Source of the DNA: Phascolarctobacterium_A sp034086985
Lineage (GTDB): Bacteria; Bacillota; Negativicutes; Acidaminococcales; Acidaminococcaceae
Length of the DNA: 64,000 nt
Direction of reading: 5' to 3'
Assembly (NCBI GenBank): GCA_034086985.1
Contig: JAXDZG010000010.1
Coordinates: 1-64,000, forward strand
A program made the translations under genes and the position numbers. Below, in pieces: positions 33,257 through 42,248 of this stretch. Every line of letters starts with the position of its first letter. Position 1 is the stretch's first letter. Below the pieces are notes generated by a model. The model made no database searches and had not been told where the DNA came from. It saw nothing but the letters and a program-made list of their open reading frames with translations.

Positions 33257-34069
33257 CTAGTTTTGGGACAGCTCCACCTTCACACATTGGTTTTCCTCAT
33301 CCGCATGGTGCAGGGTGAAGAAGGAGACATAATCGTCCACCAGCTTGCGAGCGGGCTCGGCGGTGTCCATTAAAAAGGCCATGCCCACTACCTGGGCACC
33401 CACCTCCTGGGCCAGGGCAACCATGCCCTTGGCGGTGCCGCCGCCCTTCATTACATCGTCCACGATGAGCACGCGACTATTGGGCTGCAGGGCCCTTTTA
33501 GGCATGGCCATGGTCTGGATGGACTTGGTGCTGCCGCTGACATAGTTGATGTTCACAGTGGAGCCCTCGGTAATATCGCTGGTGTGACGAGCGATAACAA
33601 GGGGCACATTAAAGGCTCTGGCTACGGCCATAGCCAAGGGAATACCACTGGTTTCCACGGTCATGATGCAGTCGGGGGCTAGCTCCTTAAGGCGACCCAT
33701 AAAAATCTCACCTAGGCGCATAACAATGTTCGGCTGGCACAGTAGGTCCGTGGTATAAAGCATCCCGCCGGGCAAGATGCGGTCGGGGGCCGTGAGCCGA
33801 GCGGCCAGCTCCTCTAGGAAGCTTTGGTCATCCTCGGGCAGATGGCCGGGGATAAAGCGCACGCCTCCGGCGGCGCCGGAAAGCGTCTCCACCCTGCCGA
33901 GGCCATACATTTCCAGGCCTGACTTGACAGCTAAAACGTCCTCGCTGAGGGTGGATTTGGCAATTTCAAATTTTTTACAGAAATAAGAAAACGAAAACAA
34001 CCGATAGGGGTGATCGGCTAAAAGCTTGCTCAACGCTACAACACGTTCAATTCTTTTGGCTTTGCCCAT
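33257..34069 (-). CDS. purR: Pur operon repressor PurR (PRTase fold)
   Basis: 270 residues. N-terminal winged helix (KRIERVVALSKLL; FEIAKSTLSEDV as recognition region), then a phosphoribosyltransferase-like domain with the PRPP motif VLIVDDVMKGGGTA (about 193-206). In Bacillus, PRPP releases PurR from purine-gene operators. I chose the ATG at 34069, eight bases after GAGGG; the ATG two codons upstream (34075) lies too close. It is in the run ispE-gntR-nucleotidyltransferase-purR-glmU-prs. No purine genes are in the window. Confidence 0.94.
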   Translation of the reverse strand: MGKAKRIERVVALSKLLADHPYRLFSFSYFCKKFEIAKSTLSEDVLAVKSGLEMYGLGRVETLSGAAGGVRFIPGHLPEDDQSFLEELAARLTAPDRILPGGMLYTTDLLCQPNIVMRLGEIFMGRLKELAPDCIMTVETSGIPLAMAVARAFNVPLVIARHTSDITEGSTVNINYVSGSTKSIQTMAMPKRALQPNSRVLIVDDVMKGGGTAKGMVALAQEVGAQVVGMAFLMDTAEPARKLVDDYVSFFTLHHADEENQCVKVELSQN

Positions 34070-34111
34070 GGGCATTTCCCTCTATTCTTTTTAGATTTAC
34101 TTGCTTTGGGG

Positions 34112-34879
34112 TTACTTAGTTAAATATTTTTCGACTAGCTTTAAATCGCTGGGCTTATCCACATCCATGCCGATGCCGGCGTGCTTGGTAATAATAGCCT
34201 TGCTCGGCGCGAGAATTTCCGAGACACGCTTCTCCGCCGCCTGTAAGGTGAGCTTGCGAAGCACAGCCTTCAAAATAAAGCTCCAGCCCAGCCAGTTGGC
34301 CAGGCGCAGGGGGGATTTGCGCAGAGTGTAGATTTCTCTGCCCAATTCCTGTTTATTAATCGTCACGCGCTTATCTAGGAGCATCATGTTGCCACCGGTG
34401 AATTCTCCCTCAGGCAGCTTGCCGTAGGTGCGCTGTGCTTCAGGGAAGAGCGCAAGACAGGCTTTCTTAGGGATAATGGGGTAAAAGACCTGACGCTCCG
34501 GATATTGCTCGCATTGACTTAAAAAATCACGAATCCCAGCAGGTGTCACAAGGGGAATATCGTCGCATACATAAAGATGCTGCTGAGTGCTGTCCTCGCC
34601 TAGGGCCATGGTGGCGGCGTAGGCGGTGGTGGGCATATCGCCCTGGGCCTCGCACAGCTTAACACCCTCAGGCAGGGTCCCCTCCAGCAATGCCAGCGCT
34701 TCTGTCTTTGCGGCGACCACAATGCGGCGCACACAGCCGCTTGCCAGCATAGCGTCCAAAATATAGTCCACCATGCGACGACCCTTAATGGGGACTAGGC
34801 AGCGATACTCCGTGCCGCATATTTCCTTGAGCCAGGGACAGCGTCCTCCGGCCAGGATAATAGCATCATACTGCTGCAT
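34112..34879 (-). CDS. Nucleotidyltransferase family protein (MobA-like NTP transferase)
   Basis: 255 residues. The N-terminus carries the nucleotide-binding loop of NTP transferases (AIILAGG, residues 7-13), then VPIKGRRMVDYILDAM, and a metal-binding VCDDIPLV (aspartates near 105). The usual GxGxRM pattern after LAGG is replaced by RCPWLKE, so it is a divergent member and its substrate cannot be assigned. Its ATG shares one base with the gntR stop codon (TAATG), so the two are translationally coupled. Confidence 0.8.
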   Translation of the reverse strand: MQQYDAIILAGGRCPWLKEICGTEYRCLVPIKGRRMVDYILDAMLASGCVRRIVVAAKTEALALLEGTLPEGVKLCEAQGDMPTTAYAATMALGEDSTQQHLYVCDDIPLVTPAGIRDFLSQCEQYPERQVFYPIIPKKACLALFPEAQRTYGKLPEGEFTGGNMMLLDKRVTINKQELGREIYTLRKSPLRLANWLGWSFILKAVLRKLTLQAAEKRVSEILAPSKAIITKHAGIGMDVDKPSDLKLVEKYLTK

Positions 34880-35568
34880 TATTTCGCCTTCTTTTTGGGC
34901 TCGGCAATGGAGCGCAGCAGGGTATGCTCAGCGTTCTCGATGTGGACACGAGCTGCATGCTGGGCTCTTTCCACATCACGGGAGGCGATGGCGTCCACCA
35001 GATTGCGGTGCTCGTCCATGGTCTCTACCAGGCGACCGGGGTAGCTCATGGAGCGGCCGCGGATGCCGGTGAGCTGCTCGCGGAGATTGTTGATGATGCT
35101 GCGCAGGCGCTCGTTGCGGCTGGCGTTATATAGTACATCGTGGAAGGCGGTGTCCACCTCGACGATTTTATTCATATCCATATTGGCCACATGCTGGCCG
35201 ATTTCGTGCAGATAGCCATTCATGGTATCAAGCTCCTCATCGGTAATGCGCTCGGCAGCAAGGCCTGCGGCCAGCACATCCAGGCAGGTGCGCACTTCAT
35301 AAATTTCGGTAATATCCTTGATGGAAATATCCGCTACGTAGGTGCCGCGGCGGGGAATCATTACCACGAAGCCCTCCAGCTCCAGCTTGCGGATAGCTTC
35401 ACGGACGGGGGTGCGGCTAACGCCCATTTCATCGGCTAATTGGATCTCCATCAGGCGCTCGCCGGGGCTAAAGGTGCCATCAATGATGGCTTGACGGATA
35501 TTTTCACAAACCAGCTCGCGCAAGGGCTTGTAGCTGTCAAGTTTGATAGGTTGCAAATGTCCAGACAT
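34879..35568 (-). CDS. GntR-family regulator, FadR subfamily with FCD domain
   Basis: 229 residues. The winged helix-turn-helix is complete (residues 17-80: RLMEIQLADEMGVSRTPVREAIRKLE). The all-helical FCD ligand domain follows (about 95-215), with metal/acid-binding residues D and H spread over AFHDVLYNASRN and the later H in DEHRNLVDAI. FCD regulators typically sense small organic acids and bind short palindromes with GT...AC arms. A TGTATACA box overlaps the promoter of its own operon (36462-36469), so autoregulation is plausible. It lies one base after ispE. Confidence 0.92.
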   Translation of the reverse strand: MSGHLQPIKLDSYKPLRELVCENIRQAIIDGTFSPGERLMEIQLADEMGVSRTPVREAIRKLELEGFVVMIPRRGTYVADISIKDITEIYEVRTCLDVLAAGLAAERITDEELDTMNGYLHEIGQHVANMDMNKIVEVDTAFHDVLYNASRNERLRSIINNLREQLTGIRGRSMSYPGRLVETMDEHRNLVDAIASRDVERAQHAARVHIENAEHTLLRSIAEPKKKAK

Positions 35569-35569
35569 A

Positions 35570-36439
35570 TTAGTAAATCCTCCCTACGGTAGTAGTAATG
35601 GCTGTTTCCACATCAAAATCACTCAGGGCTGCCACAATGTTTTCAGCAGCCTCCTGATTGGGTGCCAGTGCGAAAACTGTAGGGCCGCTGCCGCTCATCA
35701 GTGCATAATAGGCACCGGCGCTGAGCATGGCGGCTTTGATAGATGCGATCATAGGATGGACAGGAATGGTGACTGTTTCCAGCACATTGCCCATGTAGGG
35801 CACTAGTGCAGGAGCACCCTCTGCCAGACGGTCTTGGAGCTGCCAGATGCAGGGGGCGTGCACCACGCGACCCTTGTTATAGTGCTGATAAACCCAAGCG
35901 GTGGATACCTCAAGTGCACGGGGCTTGGCCAGCACCACAATGGCCTTGGGCAAATCGGCCAGCTTGGTCAAAATCTCGCCGCGGCCTGTGGCAAGCATGG
36001 TGCCTCCTTCGATGCAGAAGGGGATGTCGCTGCCCAGAAGCGCTGCCAAGCGCTCCAGCTCATGGTTTTCTAAATGCAGCTGCCAATATTTGTTCAGACC
36101 GCGGAGCACGGCTGCAGCATCGGCGCTGCCACCGGCAAGGCCTGCGGCCAAAAAAATTTTTTTGTTCAAGGTGATGTGAACGTTCGGAATTATATCGGCA
36201 TGCTTGGCTAGGAGCGCCGCAGCCTTGTAAGCAAGGTTGTCGCTGCCACAGCTCAGGCCGGGAATATTGGTAGAAATTTCAATTTTACCCTCACCGCTGC
36301 CGCAAGAGATAATTACTTCGTCGCAAAGGCCCACGCTTTGCATAATCATGCTCACCTCATGGTAGCCGTCCTCACGGCATCCAATGATGTCCAAGCCTAA
36401 ATTTATTTTGGCATAAGCCACTTCCTTGATTACGTTCAT
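35570..36439 (-). CDS. ispE: 4-diphosphocytidyl-2-C-methyl-D-erythritol kinase
   Basis: MEP-pathway GHMP kinase that makes isoprenoid precursors. 289 residues. N-terminal AYAKINLGLDI (about 8-18), the ATP loop LAAGLAGGSADAA (about 92-104), and the C-terminal SGSGPTVFAL. First gene of the ispE-gntR-nucleotidyltransferase run; Negativicutes often keep ispE beside a GntR gene. Confidence 0.96.
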   Translation of the reverse strand: MNVIKEVAYAKINLGLDIIGCREDGYHEVSMIMQSVGLCDEVIISCGSGEGKIEISTNIPGLSCGSDNLAYKAAALLAKHADIIPNVHITLNKKIFLAAGLAGGSADAAAVLRGLNKYWQLHLENHELERLAALLGSDIPFCIEGGTMLATGRGEILTKLADLPKAIVVLAKPRALEVSTAWVYQHYNKGRVVHAPCIWQLQDRLAEGAPALVPYMGNVLETVTIPVHPMIASIKAAMLSAGAYYALMSGSGPTVFALAPNQEAAENIVAALSDFDVETAITTTVGRIY

Positions 36440-36461
36440 TTTCAGCTCACCTGCCCAGATA

Positions 36462-36503
36462 TGTATACAGTATTATTTTATACTTTCTAGGACTTTACTG
36501 CAA
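36462..36503 (-). promoter_or_regulatory. Promoter and TGTATACA operator of the ispE-gntR operon
   Basis: On the minus strand TTGCAG (36503-36498), a 17-base spacer, TAAAAT (36480-36475; TATAAA overlaps). TGTATACA at 36462-36469 covers the predicted start point, a repressor position. Confidence 0.6.
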
Positions 36504-36694
36504 GTTTTTTTTCGAACATTCGGGGTCTTAAAGGCTAATTTCATTCTCTTTTTAAGTTTTATGACTGACACTGAAGTGTAAAATAATTCTAAAATTCAAT
36601 CTATAAAGGTTGCTTTTTTTGAAAAAGATGGTACTATACTATGAAGGAGATTTTTAAAGAATATTTTTTAAGTACATTTTGAAGGAGCTCTTGT

Positions 36695-37609
36695 ATGCGT
36701 ATCAATTGGAAACAAACTCTCTATCAATATTTTATGGTTACCCTGGCCTGCATTATTATGGGTGTGGCCTTGAACGTGTTTTATATGCCAAATAAGATGC
36801 TCAGCGGCGGTATCGGTGGCGTGGCCGTGCTGGCTTATTATATTGGTGGCCTGCCCATGGGCGCCACCAGCTTAATCTGCAATGTGCCCCTGTTTTTCCT
36901 GGCCTATAAATATATGGACCGGCAGTACACTATCGGTGCTCTCTATGGCATTGTGGCTTTTTCCATTTCTCTGGATGCTTTTCACTTTCTTTCTAATTAT
37001 CAGGTGGTGCACGATAAGCTGCTGGCCTGCATTGCGGGCGGCGTGCTTTATGGTATTGGCGCAGCCTGCATGTACCGGGTGGGCGGCTCCAGCGGTGGCA
37101 CGGATATTATCGGCGCCATTATCCAAAAGCATTATTCCATCAGCATCAGCACTACGGGCTTTATTTTTAATCTGGGCCTGCTTTTCGTCAGCGTCTTTTT
37201 CTTCGGCATCGAGCCGGTGCTGTATACCCTCTTCACCTTTTTCGTGATGACCAAAACCTGCAATACCTTTACTATTGGCTTTGATTATAAGAAGAATATT
37301 ATCATCATTAGTAATAAGCACCATGAGATTGCGGAGGAAATTATTAAGGTGGTGGGCCGTGGCGTGACTTATCTGCATGGCGAGGGCGCCTTTACCCATC
37401 AGCACCGAGAGGTGCTTTTCGTAGTGGCTAAGCTGACCCAGCTGGCGAAAATCCGCGCTATTTGTAAAATCATTGACCCGGATGCTTTTATGATTATCCA
37501 CGATGTTAATGATGTTTTTGGCCGCGGCTTTACCCTGAAGGCCTCTGGCCCTGCGGCTTTAGAGAAGCGGGAGGCGGCGCTGGAGAATTCCAGCAAAATG
37601 AGCTCCTAA
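36695..37609 (+). CDS. YitT family membrane protein
   Basis: 304 residues. An N-terminal membrane part with five or six helices (about 10-190) contains ALNVFYMPNKMLSGGIGG and the glycine-rich RVGGSSGGTDII, both typical of YitT proteins. A soluble C-terminal DUF2179 domain (about 215-295) follows. Function is unknown; a transport role has been suggested for relatives. GAAGGAG precedes the ATG. The R1 repeat starts two bases after its stop codon. Confidence 0.9.
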   Translation: MRINWKQTLYQYFMVTLACIIMGVALNVFYMPNKMLSGGIGGVAVLAYYIGGLPMGATSLICNVPLFFLAYKYMDRQYTIGALYGIVAFSISLDAFHFLSNYQVVHDKLLACIAGGVLYGIGAACMYRVGGSSGGTDIIGAIIQKHYSISISTTGFIFNLGLLFVSVFFFGIEPVLYTLFTFFVMTKTCNTFTIGFDYKKNIIIISNKHHEIAEEIIKVVGRGVTYLHGEGAFTHQHREVLFVVAKLTQLAKIRAICKIIDPDAFMIIHDVNDVFGRGFTLKASGPAALEKREAALENSSKMSS

Positions 37610-37611
37610 GC

Positions 37612-37661
37612 AAACATAAGTTTCCTACCGCGTTAGCAAGCAGGAGTCTAAATCGCACCGA
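37612..37661. repeat. R1 repeat, truncated copy C
   Basis: CAAACATAAGTTTCCTACCG, then CGTTAGC, AGGAGTCTAAATCG: shares the first 35 or so bases with the 145-bp copies at 39114 and 44335, then diverges. No terminator half. Begins two bases after the yitT-type gene stop. Confidence 0.7.
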
Positions 37662-37738
37662 TTGTGCAGTGACAGTGGATAAGATATAGAGGATTTGACG
37701 CGAAAGCAAATGTTACAATTTGTTCGTAGCATAAACGG

Positions 37739-37767
37739 TTGTACTAAATAAAGAAAAGTTGTATAAT
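37739..37767 (+). promoter_or_regulatory. Promoter of a candidate small RNA
   Basis: TTGTAC (37739-37744), a 17-base spacer, TATAAT (37762-37767). Confidence 0.7.
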
Positions 37768-37773
37768 ATATGT

Positions 37774-37880
37774 AGTTGCAGCGGTAGCCTTGCAGGCGCA
37801 GATTTTGTGAGTGCAAGGAGCTTCTGCCCGGACGTGCGGTTCGGTTGGCACCTGTCAGAGCTTGGCAGGTGTTTTTTTTT
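37774..37880 (+). ncRNA. Candidate structured small RNA, about 105 bases
   Basis: It has its own promoter and ends in a strong terminator (CACCTGTCAG / TTGGCAGGTG, then nine T at 37872-37880). Inside, CCTTGCA (37788-37794) pairs with TGCAAGG further on, and a GC-rich second element carries GTGC / GCAC. No convincing ORF with a ribosome site is present. Together with the flanking repeat it fills the gap after the YitT gene. I do not recognise the RNA family. Confidence 0.5.
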
Positions 37881-37981
37881 ATAAGAATGCGCAAGGTGTA
37901 GAACCAGTTGCAGAATATGTTCGTGAGCTTGCTGCTAAGAGTGATAAGGATAGCAGAATAAAGCTTAATAAAATTCGTGAG
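37877..37981 (+). pseudogene. Remnant of a HigB/Gp49-like toxin gene
   Basis: In this frame the DNA reads FYKNAQGVEPVAEYV, then KDSRIKLNKIRE, about 35 residues that resemble the N-terminal part of phage-derived Gp49-like (RelE/HigB superfamily) toxins. The normal first few residues are replaced by the T-run of the small-RNA terminator. After KIRE the match stops abruptly and beheaded kinase sequence begins about 20 bases later. No antitoxin gene is seen. Assignment is by sequence feel, not by a search. Confidence 0.5.
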
Positions 37982-38001
37982 ATTAGTTGTAAAATGAAAT
38001 C

Positions 38002-39096
38002 TGCACGCCCATGAATGCGATTTTGGGCTTTTCCCATTTGGCGGCCCTGCATGTGGATGATAAAGCCAGAGTGCTAGATAGCTTGGGCAAGCTGGACAGC
38101 GCCGGGGAGCATTTGCTGCGCCTGATTAATAATGTGCTGGATATGGCGCGTATTGAAAGCGGTGCCACCATTTTAGAGGAGCAGCCCTGCAGCTTGAGGC
38201 AGCATTTTGAGGAGACTCGCAATTTGTTCCAGTTGGAAATGGCCAAAAAGCGCATTGAATTCGTCGTGCAAGCAGATGTTGAGCAGGACACAGTCATGGT
38301 GGATGAGCTGCGTTTAGAGCAAATTGAGCTTAATCTTTTGGGCAATGCCTTAAAATATACGCCTGCTGGCGGGCGCATTACCTATAAGGCGCGGCAAAAG
38401 CGTCTGCACAATGGTCTAGTAGAGATAGCCTTTACGGTGCAGGATAACGGCATCGGCATGTCCGAGTCCTTCCAAAAGGAGCTCTTTACCATGTTTTCCC
38501 GTGACCGCAGCAGTGTTATCCAAGAGACAGAGGGTACCGGCCTAGGCCTTGCCATTACCAAAACTCTCGTAGAAAAAATGGGAGGCAGCATTAGCTGCGT
38601 CAGCAAGCTAGGGGAGGGCACAGCCTTTACCTTTACCCTGCAGCTGAAGGCAGTGAACAGCAAGCAATTGTCCAAGGTAGAGCAGGTAGAGCCTGCGCCG
38701 AGCCATAAAGCCTTGCAGGGAATGCGCATTTTGCTGGCCGAGGATAACGAGCTGAACCAGGAGATTGCCGTACATATTTTAAATAGTCACGGTATTGAAG
38801 TGGATGTAGTGCCTGATGGACAGGCTGCTGTGGAGAAAATAGACGCTACAGCGGTGGGATATTACGATGTCATCCTGATGGATATTATGATGCCCGTGCT
38901 GAATGGCTACGAGGCTACGAGGCTCATCCGCCAGCTGCCCGATCAGGAAAAGGCCCGCATTCCCATCATTGCCATGACGGCTAATGCCTTTGAGGAGGAT
39001 AAGAAGAAGGCCTTTGCGGCCGGCATGAACGGCTTTATTAGCAAGCCCTTTAAGGTAGAAAAGCTGCTAGAGGCGCTGGCTAAGGTACGAAGATAA
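38002..39096 (+). pseudogene. Beheaded hybrid histidine kinase (sensor and phospho-acceptor lost)
   Basis: Homology to hybrid kinases starts in mid-motif: TPMNAILGF remains of the H-box SHDIRTPMNAI, so the sensor, membrane helices and catalytic histidine are gone. The rest is intact: dimerisation helix, ATPase domain (NALKYT, DNGIGM, GTGLGLAI) and a C-terminal receiver (LMDIMMPVLNG). An ORF from ATG 38011 gives 361 residues but has no ribosome site. The 5' break abuts the toxin remnant; R1 copy A follows the stop codon. A reused truncated kinase/receiver protein is conceivable, but decay is simpler. Confidence 0.75.
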
Positions 39097-39113
39097 AAAG
39101 AGAACAAAAAATC

Positions 39114-39258
39114 AAGCCCACAGCTTCACTCTTAACTGAAGCTGTGGGCTTTTAGTTTACCACTATCTTTTTATTTACTACTTTCTTGTCTATTCTTAAT
39201 ATACAATGAGTTCGATTTAGACTCCTACTCGCTAACGCGGTAGGAAACAAATGTTTTG
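39114..39258 (-). repeat. R1 repeat, full copy A with terminator
   Basis: 145 bp; its reverse complement matches 44335-44479 at 138 positions. One end is a perfect terminator stem (AAGCCCACAGCTTCA / TGAAGCTGTGGGCTT, 39114-39150) followed by TTT; the other end has the TTTCCTACCGCGTT hairpin. It lies between convergent genes and ends six bases from the bactofilin stop codon. Confidence 0.9.
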
Positions 39259-39264
39259 CTTTTA

Positions 39265-39753
39265 TTATTCTGCTGCTTCCTCATAGCTTTCAAAGCCAGC
39301 GCATTTGCCCCGGAAAACAGCGCCCTCGGCAATAATCAAGGTAGTGCATTTAATGTCGCCATACACCTTAGCATTACTGGTCAGCTCCAGGCGCTCCTTG
39401 CAGGAAATATTGCCGGTAACCTGTCCGGAAATAGTGGCGTTTTTGGCATACACAGTGGCGCGGATATTGCCGGACTCGCCAATAAACAAATCGCTATCCA
39501 CCGCCAAGGTGCCATCGATGACACCGTCAATGCGGGTGCAGCCATTAATACTGATATTACCGTTAATAGCAGTGTTTTGACTAATAATTACTTCATAATC
39601 CATGGGCTTGAACTCCTTTTTAATGGTTTTTGTTGGTGTAACTGCTGGAGCAACCGGCTTGAGCTCAGCTGCCTGTGTGGCTGGAGCCGCAGGCTCGGCT
39701 ACTTTAGGCTGAACCTCAGCTTTAGCTGACTCCTGACTTTTAAAAAAGAACAT
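39265..39753 (-). CDS. Bactofilin (polymer-forming cytoskeletal protein)
   Basis: 162 residues. A disordered N-terminus rich in A, P, K and E (1-60) leads to a central bactofilin beta-helix (about 60-145) of short repeats such as INGNISINGCTRIDGVIDG. Bactofilins form non-polar filaments that place cell-wall enzymes or shape structures. The M23 peptidase gene lies 20 bases upstream on the same strand, a pairing often seen and consistent with a filament guiding a wall hydrolase. Confidence 0.93.
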   Translation of the reverse strand: MFFFKSQESAKAEVQPKVAEPAAPATQAAELKPVAPAVTPTKTIKKEFKPMDYEVIISQNTAINGNISINGCTRIDGVIDGTLAVDSDLFIGESGNIRATVYAKNATISGQVTGNISCKERLELTSNAKVYGDIKCTTLIIAEGAVFRGKCAGFESYEEAAE

Positions 39754-39773
39754 GCTACCACCTCACTCTTTTA

Positions 39774-40730
39774 TCATTTCATCATTCTACGAGGATTAAC
39801 CTGCTCACCATAGTGCAGTACCTCAAAATGCAAATGGGGTCCGGTGCTATAGCCCGTGCTACCCACATAACCAATCAGCTGGCCCTTGCTTACATAATCA
39901 CCGCTGCTGATTTCAATGCTGCTCAGGTGACCATAAGCTGTGGCATAGCCATAATCGTGGGAGATTTTGATATATTTGCCGTAGCCGCCGTACCAGCCAG
40001 CTCTTTGCACATAACCAGAGGCGCTGGCATACACAGGCTCGCCATAATTGCTGGCGATATCTATGCCCGGATGATAGTCCCTAGAATAACCGTCAAAGGG
40101 ATTGGTGCGTCCGCCGAATTCGGAGCTTACATAGCCACTATTCACCGGCCATAGATTAGGCGTAACCTCCTGACGATAGTTTTCTGTTTTAATGCTGGTT
40201 AAGAGCTTATTCCAATCCTGGGTGGAGACATCAAGGTTTTGCTGCAGGAGGGCGTTTTGCTCCTGTAAAATCACCATATCAGAAATTTTCTTCTTGCTGG
40301 GGCCGCCCTTGCCGCCCTGCTTTTCGGCAACCTCGGTCTTGCCGGGCACCTCCATGCCGGATTTTTTCATCTGCTCCCGCACCTGGGATTCAATTTTATG
40401 GAGTGCAGCCAGCTGCTTTTGTACTGCTTCCGTGCTTTTAGTCAGCTCCGCCAGCTTTTGCTCCTGCTGGTTTTTAATTTGGCGATAAGCTGCCAATTCT
40501 CTGGCCTCTTTGGAGCTGCTGTAGAGCATACAGGATAAGACAAAGATCAGTCCGGCCGTGCCAATAGTAATAGCTCCCAAGCAAGTCGCTGCTTTTTTGA
40601 GCTGTTCGGTGTGCAAATCCTTTTTGCTGATCTGTCGCCCATCATGGGGCACCAGCATTACTGTATAGCCGCCGTCCAGCTGTCGCCAATAGCTCACCAG
40701 CTTTTTCCAATTACGCAATCTTTTCATCAT
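39774..40730 (-). CDS. M23-family peptidoglycan peptidase, membrane-anchored
   Basis: About 318 residues. N-terminal cytoplasmic stretch, one transmembrane helix (about 48-68), a coiled coil (about 75-125) and a lysine/glycine linker, then a C-terminal LytM domain. The zinc ligands are H and D in HPGIDIAS and the HLH in GPHLHFEV, with an extra H in AYGHLSS. It is expected to cut peptide cross-links in the wall. Start: the ATGs at 40730 and 40727 both follow AGGAA; a TTG further upstream is less likely. Paired with bactofilin. Confidence 0.93.
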   Translation of the reverse strand: MMKRLRNWKKLVSYWRQLDGGYTVMLVPHDGRQISKKDLHTEQLKKAATCLGAITIGTAGLIFVLSCMLYSSSKEARELAAYRQIKNQQEQKLAELTKSTEAVQKQLAALHKIESQVREQMKKSGMEVPGKTEVAEKQGGKGGPSKKKISDMVILQEQNALLQQNLDVSTQDWNKLLTSIKTENYRQEVTPNLWPVNSGYVSSEFGGRTNPFDGYSRDYHPGIDIASNYGEPVYASASGYVQRAGWYGGYGKYIKISHDYGYATAYGHLSSIEISSGDYVSKGQLIGYVGSTGYSTGPHLHFEVLHYGEQVNPRRMMK

Positions 40731-40954
40731 CGTTATCAATTCCTAGGTTCATGTTAACATTGATTTAGGATAAACTAAATTTAATTTCAAGCTAATTGTA
40801 ACAAAAGTGCATTGATAAAGAAATAGTGCTTGCTTGAATTGTTACTTTTCCTGCGTGAAATGCAAAATTAGTAATTGTCCAGATGATTTTTTGCATATAT
40901 AATTAAACTAAGGAAGTTTGGGCTTTAAAAATACAAGGCAGGGAGTGGCTAGCA

Positions 40955-42238
40955 ATGATGCAAGTGGATGTCTTATCGCAAATTCATTTTATTGTGACGC
41001 TGATTTTTGGTATTATCCTTACCGCTAGCTTTCTAGGCGTCCATAAACAGAACAAGGCTCTCTTCAAGCTGGGCCTCTTTACGGTTATCTCTACCATTTT
41101 ACAGCAGCTTGTGTATAACCATTACGCTAATTTGGATAGTCTGGAATATTTCCTGCGCTTTTATCCCTTTTATATTCATCTGCCCTTGATCGTCTTTTTA
41201 GTCGTGGCCTTTCGCGTTCCCTGCTACAGCGCCATCACTGCCGTGACCATTGCCTATGCCTGCTGTCAAATCACTAAATGGCTGGGCTTTGTGGGCGTGC
41301 TTTTTATTCCCGACCAATGGTTTTACTATCTGGTGCGCATCGCCCTGGTGCCACCGGTTTTAGTGCTCATAACCCATTATGTGAGCCCCTACGTGGCTGT
41401 ACTGCTCCATCGCCCATTGAAAGAGGTGGCTATTTTCAGCATCCTGCCCCTGACCTATTATTTCTTTGATTATGCGACTACTGTTTACACCACCCTGTTA
41501 TACTCCGGCAATGGTCTTGTAGTAGAGTTTTTAGGCTTTATGCTCAGCATTACCTGCTTAATTTTCTTCTGTATGATCGCCGAGGAATATCTTGCGAAAA
41601 AGGAGCTTTCCCAGCAGAACCGCCTTATCGAGCTGCGCATGCATTCCGCCGTCCACGAGCTGGAGCAGGTGCGCAATGCTCAATACCGCATGTCCATTCT
41701 GCGCCATGATATGCGCCATGTTTTGAGCATAGCCACCACCCTTATTCAGCAGCAAAAATACGAGGAGGCCGTGAAATATCTCAGCGACGGCCAGCGGGAT
41801 TTGGACAGCGTGCGCCTGCAGCGCTATTGTGCCAACGAATTTGTCAATGCGGTGCTCACTAAGTATAGCGACCAGTGCAAGCTCAACCATGTGGAATTCA
41901 AGGCTGAAGCAGAAACGGCGGAGCTTTTGCCCTGTCCGGAGCAGTGCTTTTCCATTATGCTGGATAATGCCATGGAAAATGCTTATGAGGCCACCAGCGA
42001 GCTGCCTTTGGGCGAGCGCTATATCCGCCTGAGTTTAAAGCAGAAGGGCAATAAATTGCTTTTATCCCTCAAGAATACCTACCACACATTGCCTAAATTT
42101 GTGAACGATATCCCTGTTTCCTCCAAGGTTGACCATGGCATCGGCACCCAAAGCATAATTTATAATTGCAACAAGCTGGGAGGCCAGTGTAAATTCTCCT
42201 TGGAAAATAACCTTTTCGTACTGCAAATTATCGTTTAA
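40955..42238 (+). CDS. Sensor histidine kinase, AgrC/GHKL type
   Basis: 427 residues. The N-terminal half has six or seven membrane helices (about 8-210). The cytoplasmic half has an H-box RHDMRHVL (H at about residue 250), an N-box with DNAMENAYEA and a G-box DHGIGTQS. This is the GHKL class that works with LytTR regulators in peptide-pheromone or wall-stress systems. The LytTR gene starts ten bases downstream. No peptide precursor or AgrB-like processing gene is adjacent, so the signal is unknown. GGGAG precedes the ATG. Confidence 0.92.
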   Translation: MMQVDVLSQIHFIVTLIFGIILTASFLGVHKQNKALFKLGLFTVISTILQQLVYNHYANLDSLEYFLRFYPFYIHLPLIVFLVVAFRVPCYSAITAVTIAYACCQITKWLGFVGVLFIPDQWFYYLVRIALVPPVLVLITHYVSPYVAVLLHRPLKEVAIFSILPLTYYFFDYATTVYTTLLYSGNGLVVEFLGFMLSITCLIFFCMIAEEYLAKKELSQQNRLIELRMHSAVHELEQVRNAQYRMSILRHDMRHVLSIATTLIQQQKYEEAVKYLSDGQRDLDSVRLQRYCANEFVNAVLTKYSDQCKLNHVEFKAEAETAELLPCPEQCFSIMLDNAMENAYEATSELPLGERYIRLSLKQKGNKLLLSLKNTYHTLPKFVNDIPVSSKVDHGIGTQSIIYNCNKLGGQCKFSLENNLFVLQIIV

Positions 42239-42248
42239 GGAGCCACTT

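Noticed and set aside
36641..36682. 13-codon ORF (MKEIFKEY...) before the YitT gene as a leader peptide
   Set aside because: No ribosome site, and the likely -10 (TATACT at 36635-36640) would place the transcript start inside or after its ATG.
37800..37850. GAGC...GTGCGGTTC in the candidate sRNA as a group II intron domain V
   Set aside because: Some resemblance, but the GNRA loop and most of the stem are absent, no other intron domains are present, and the RNA ends in a terminator.
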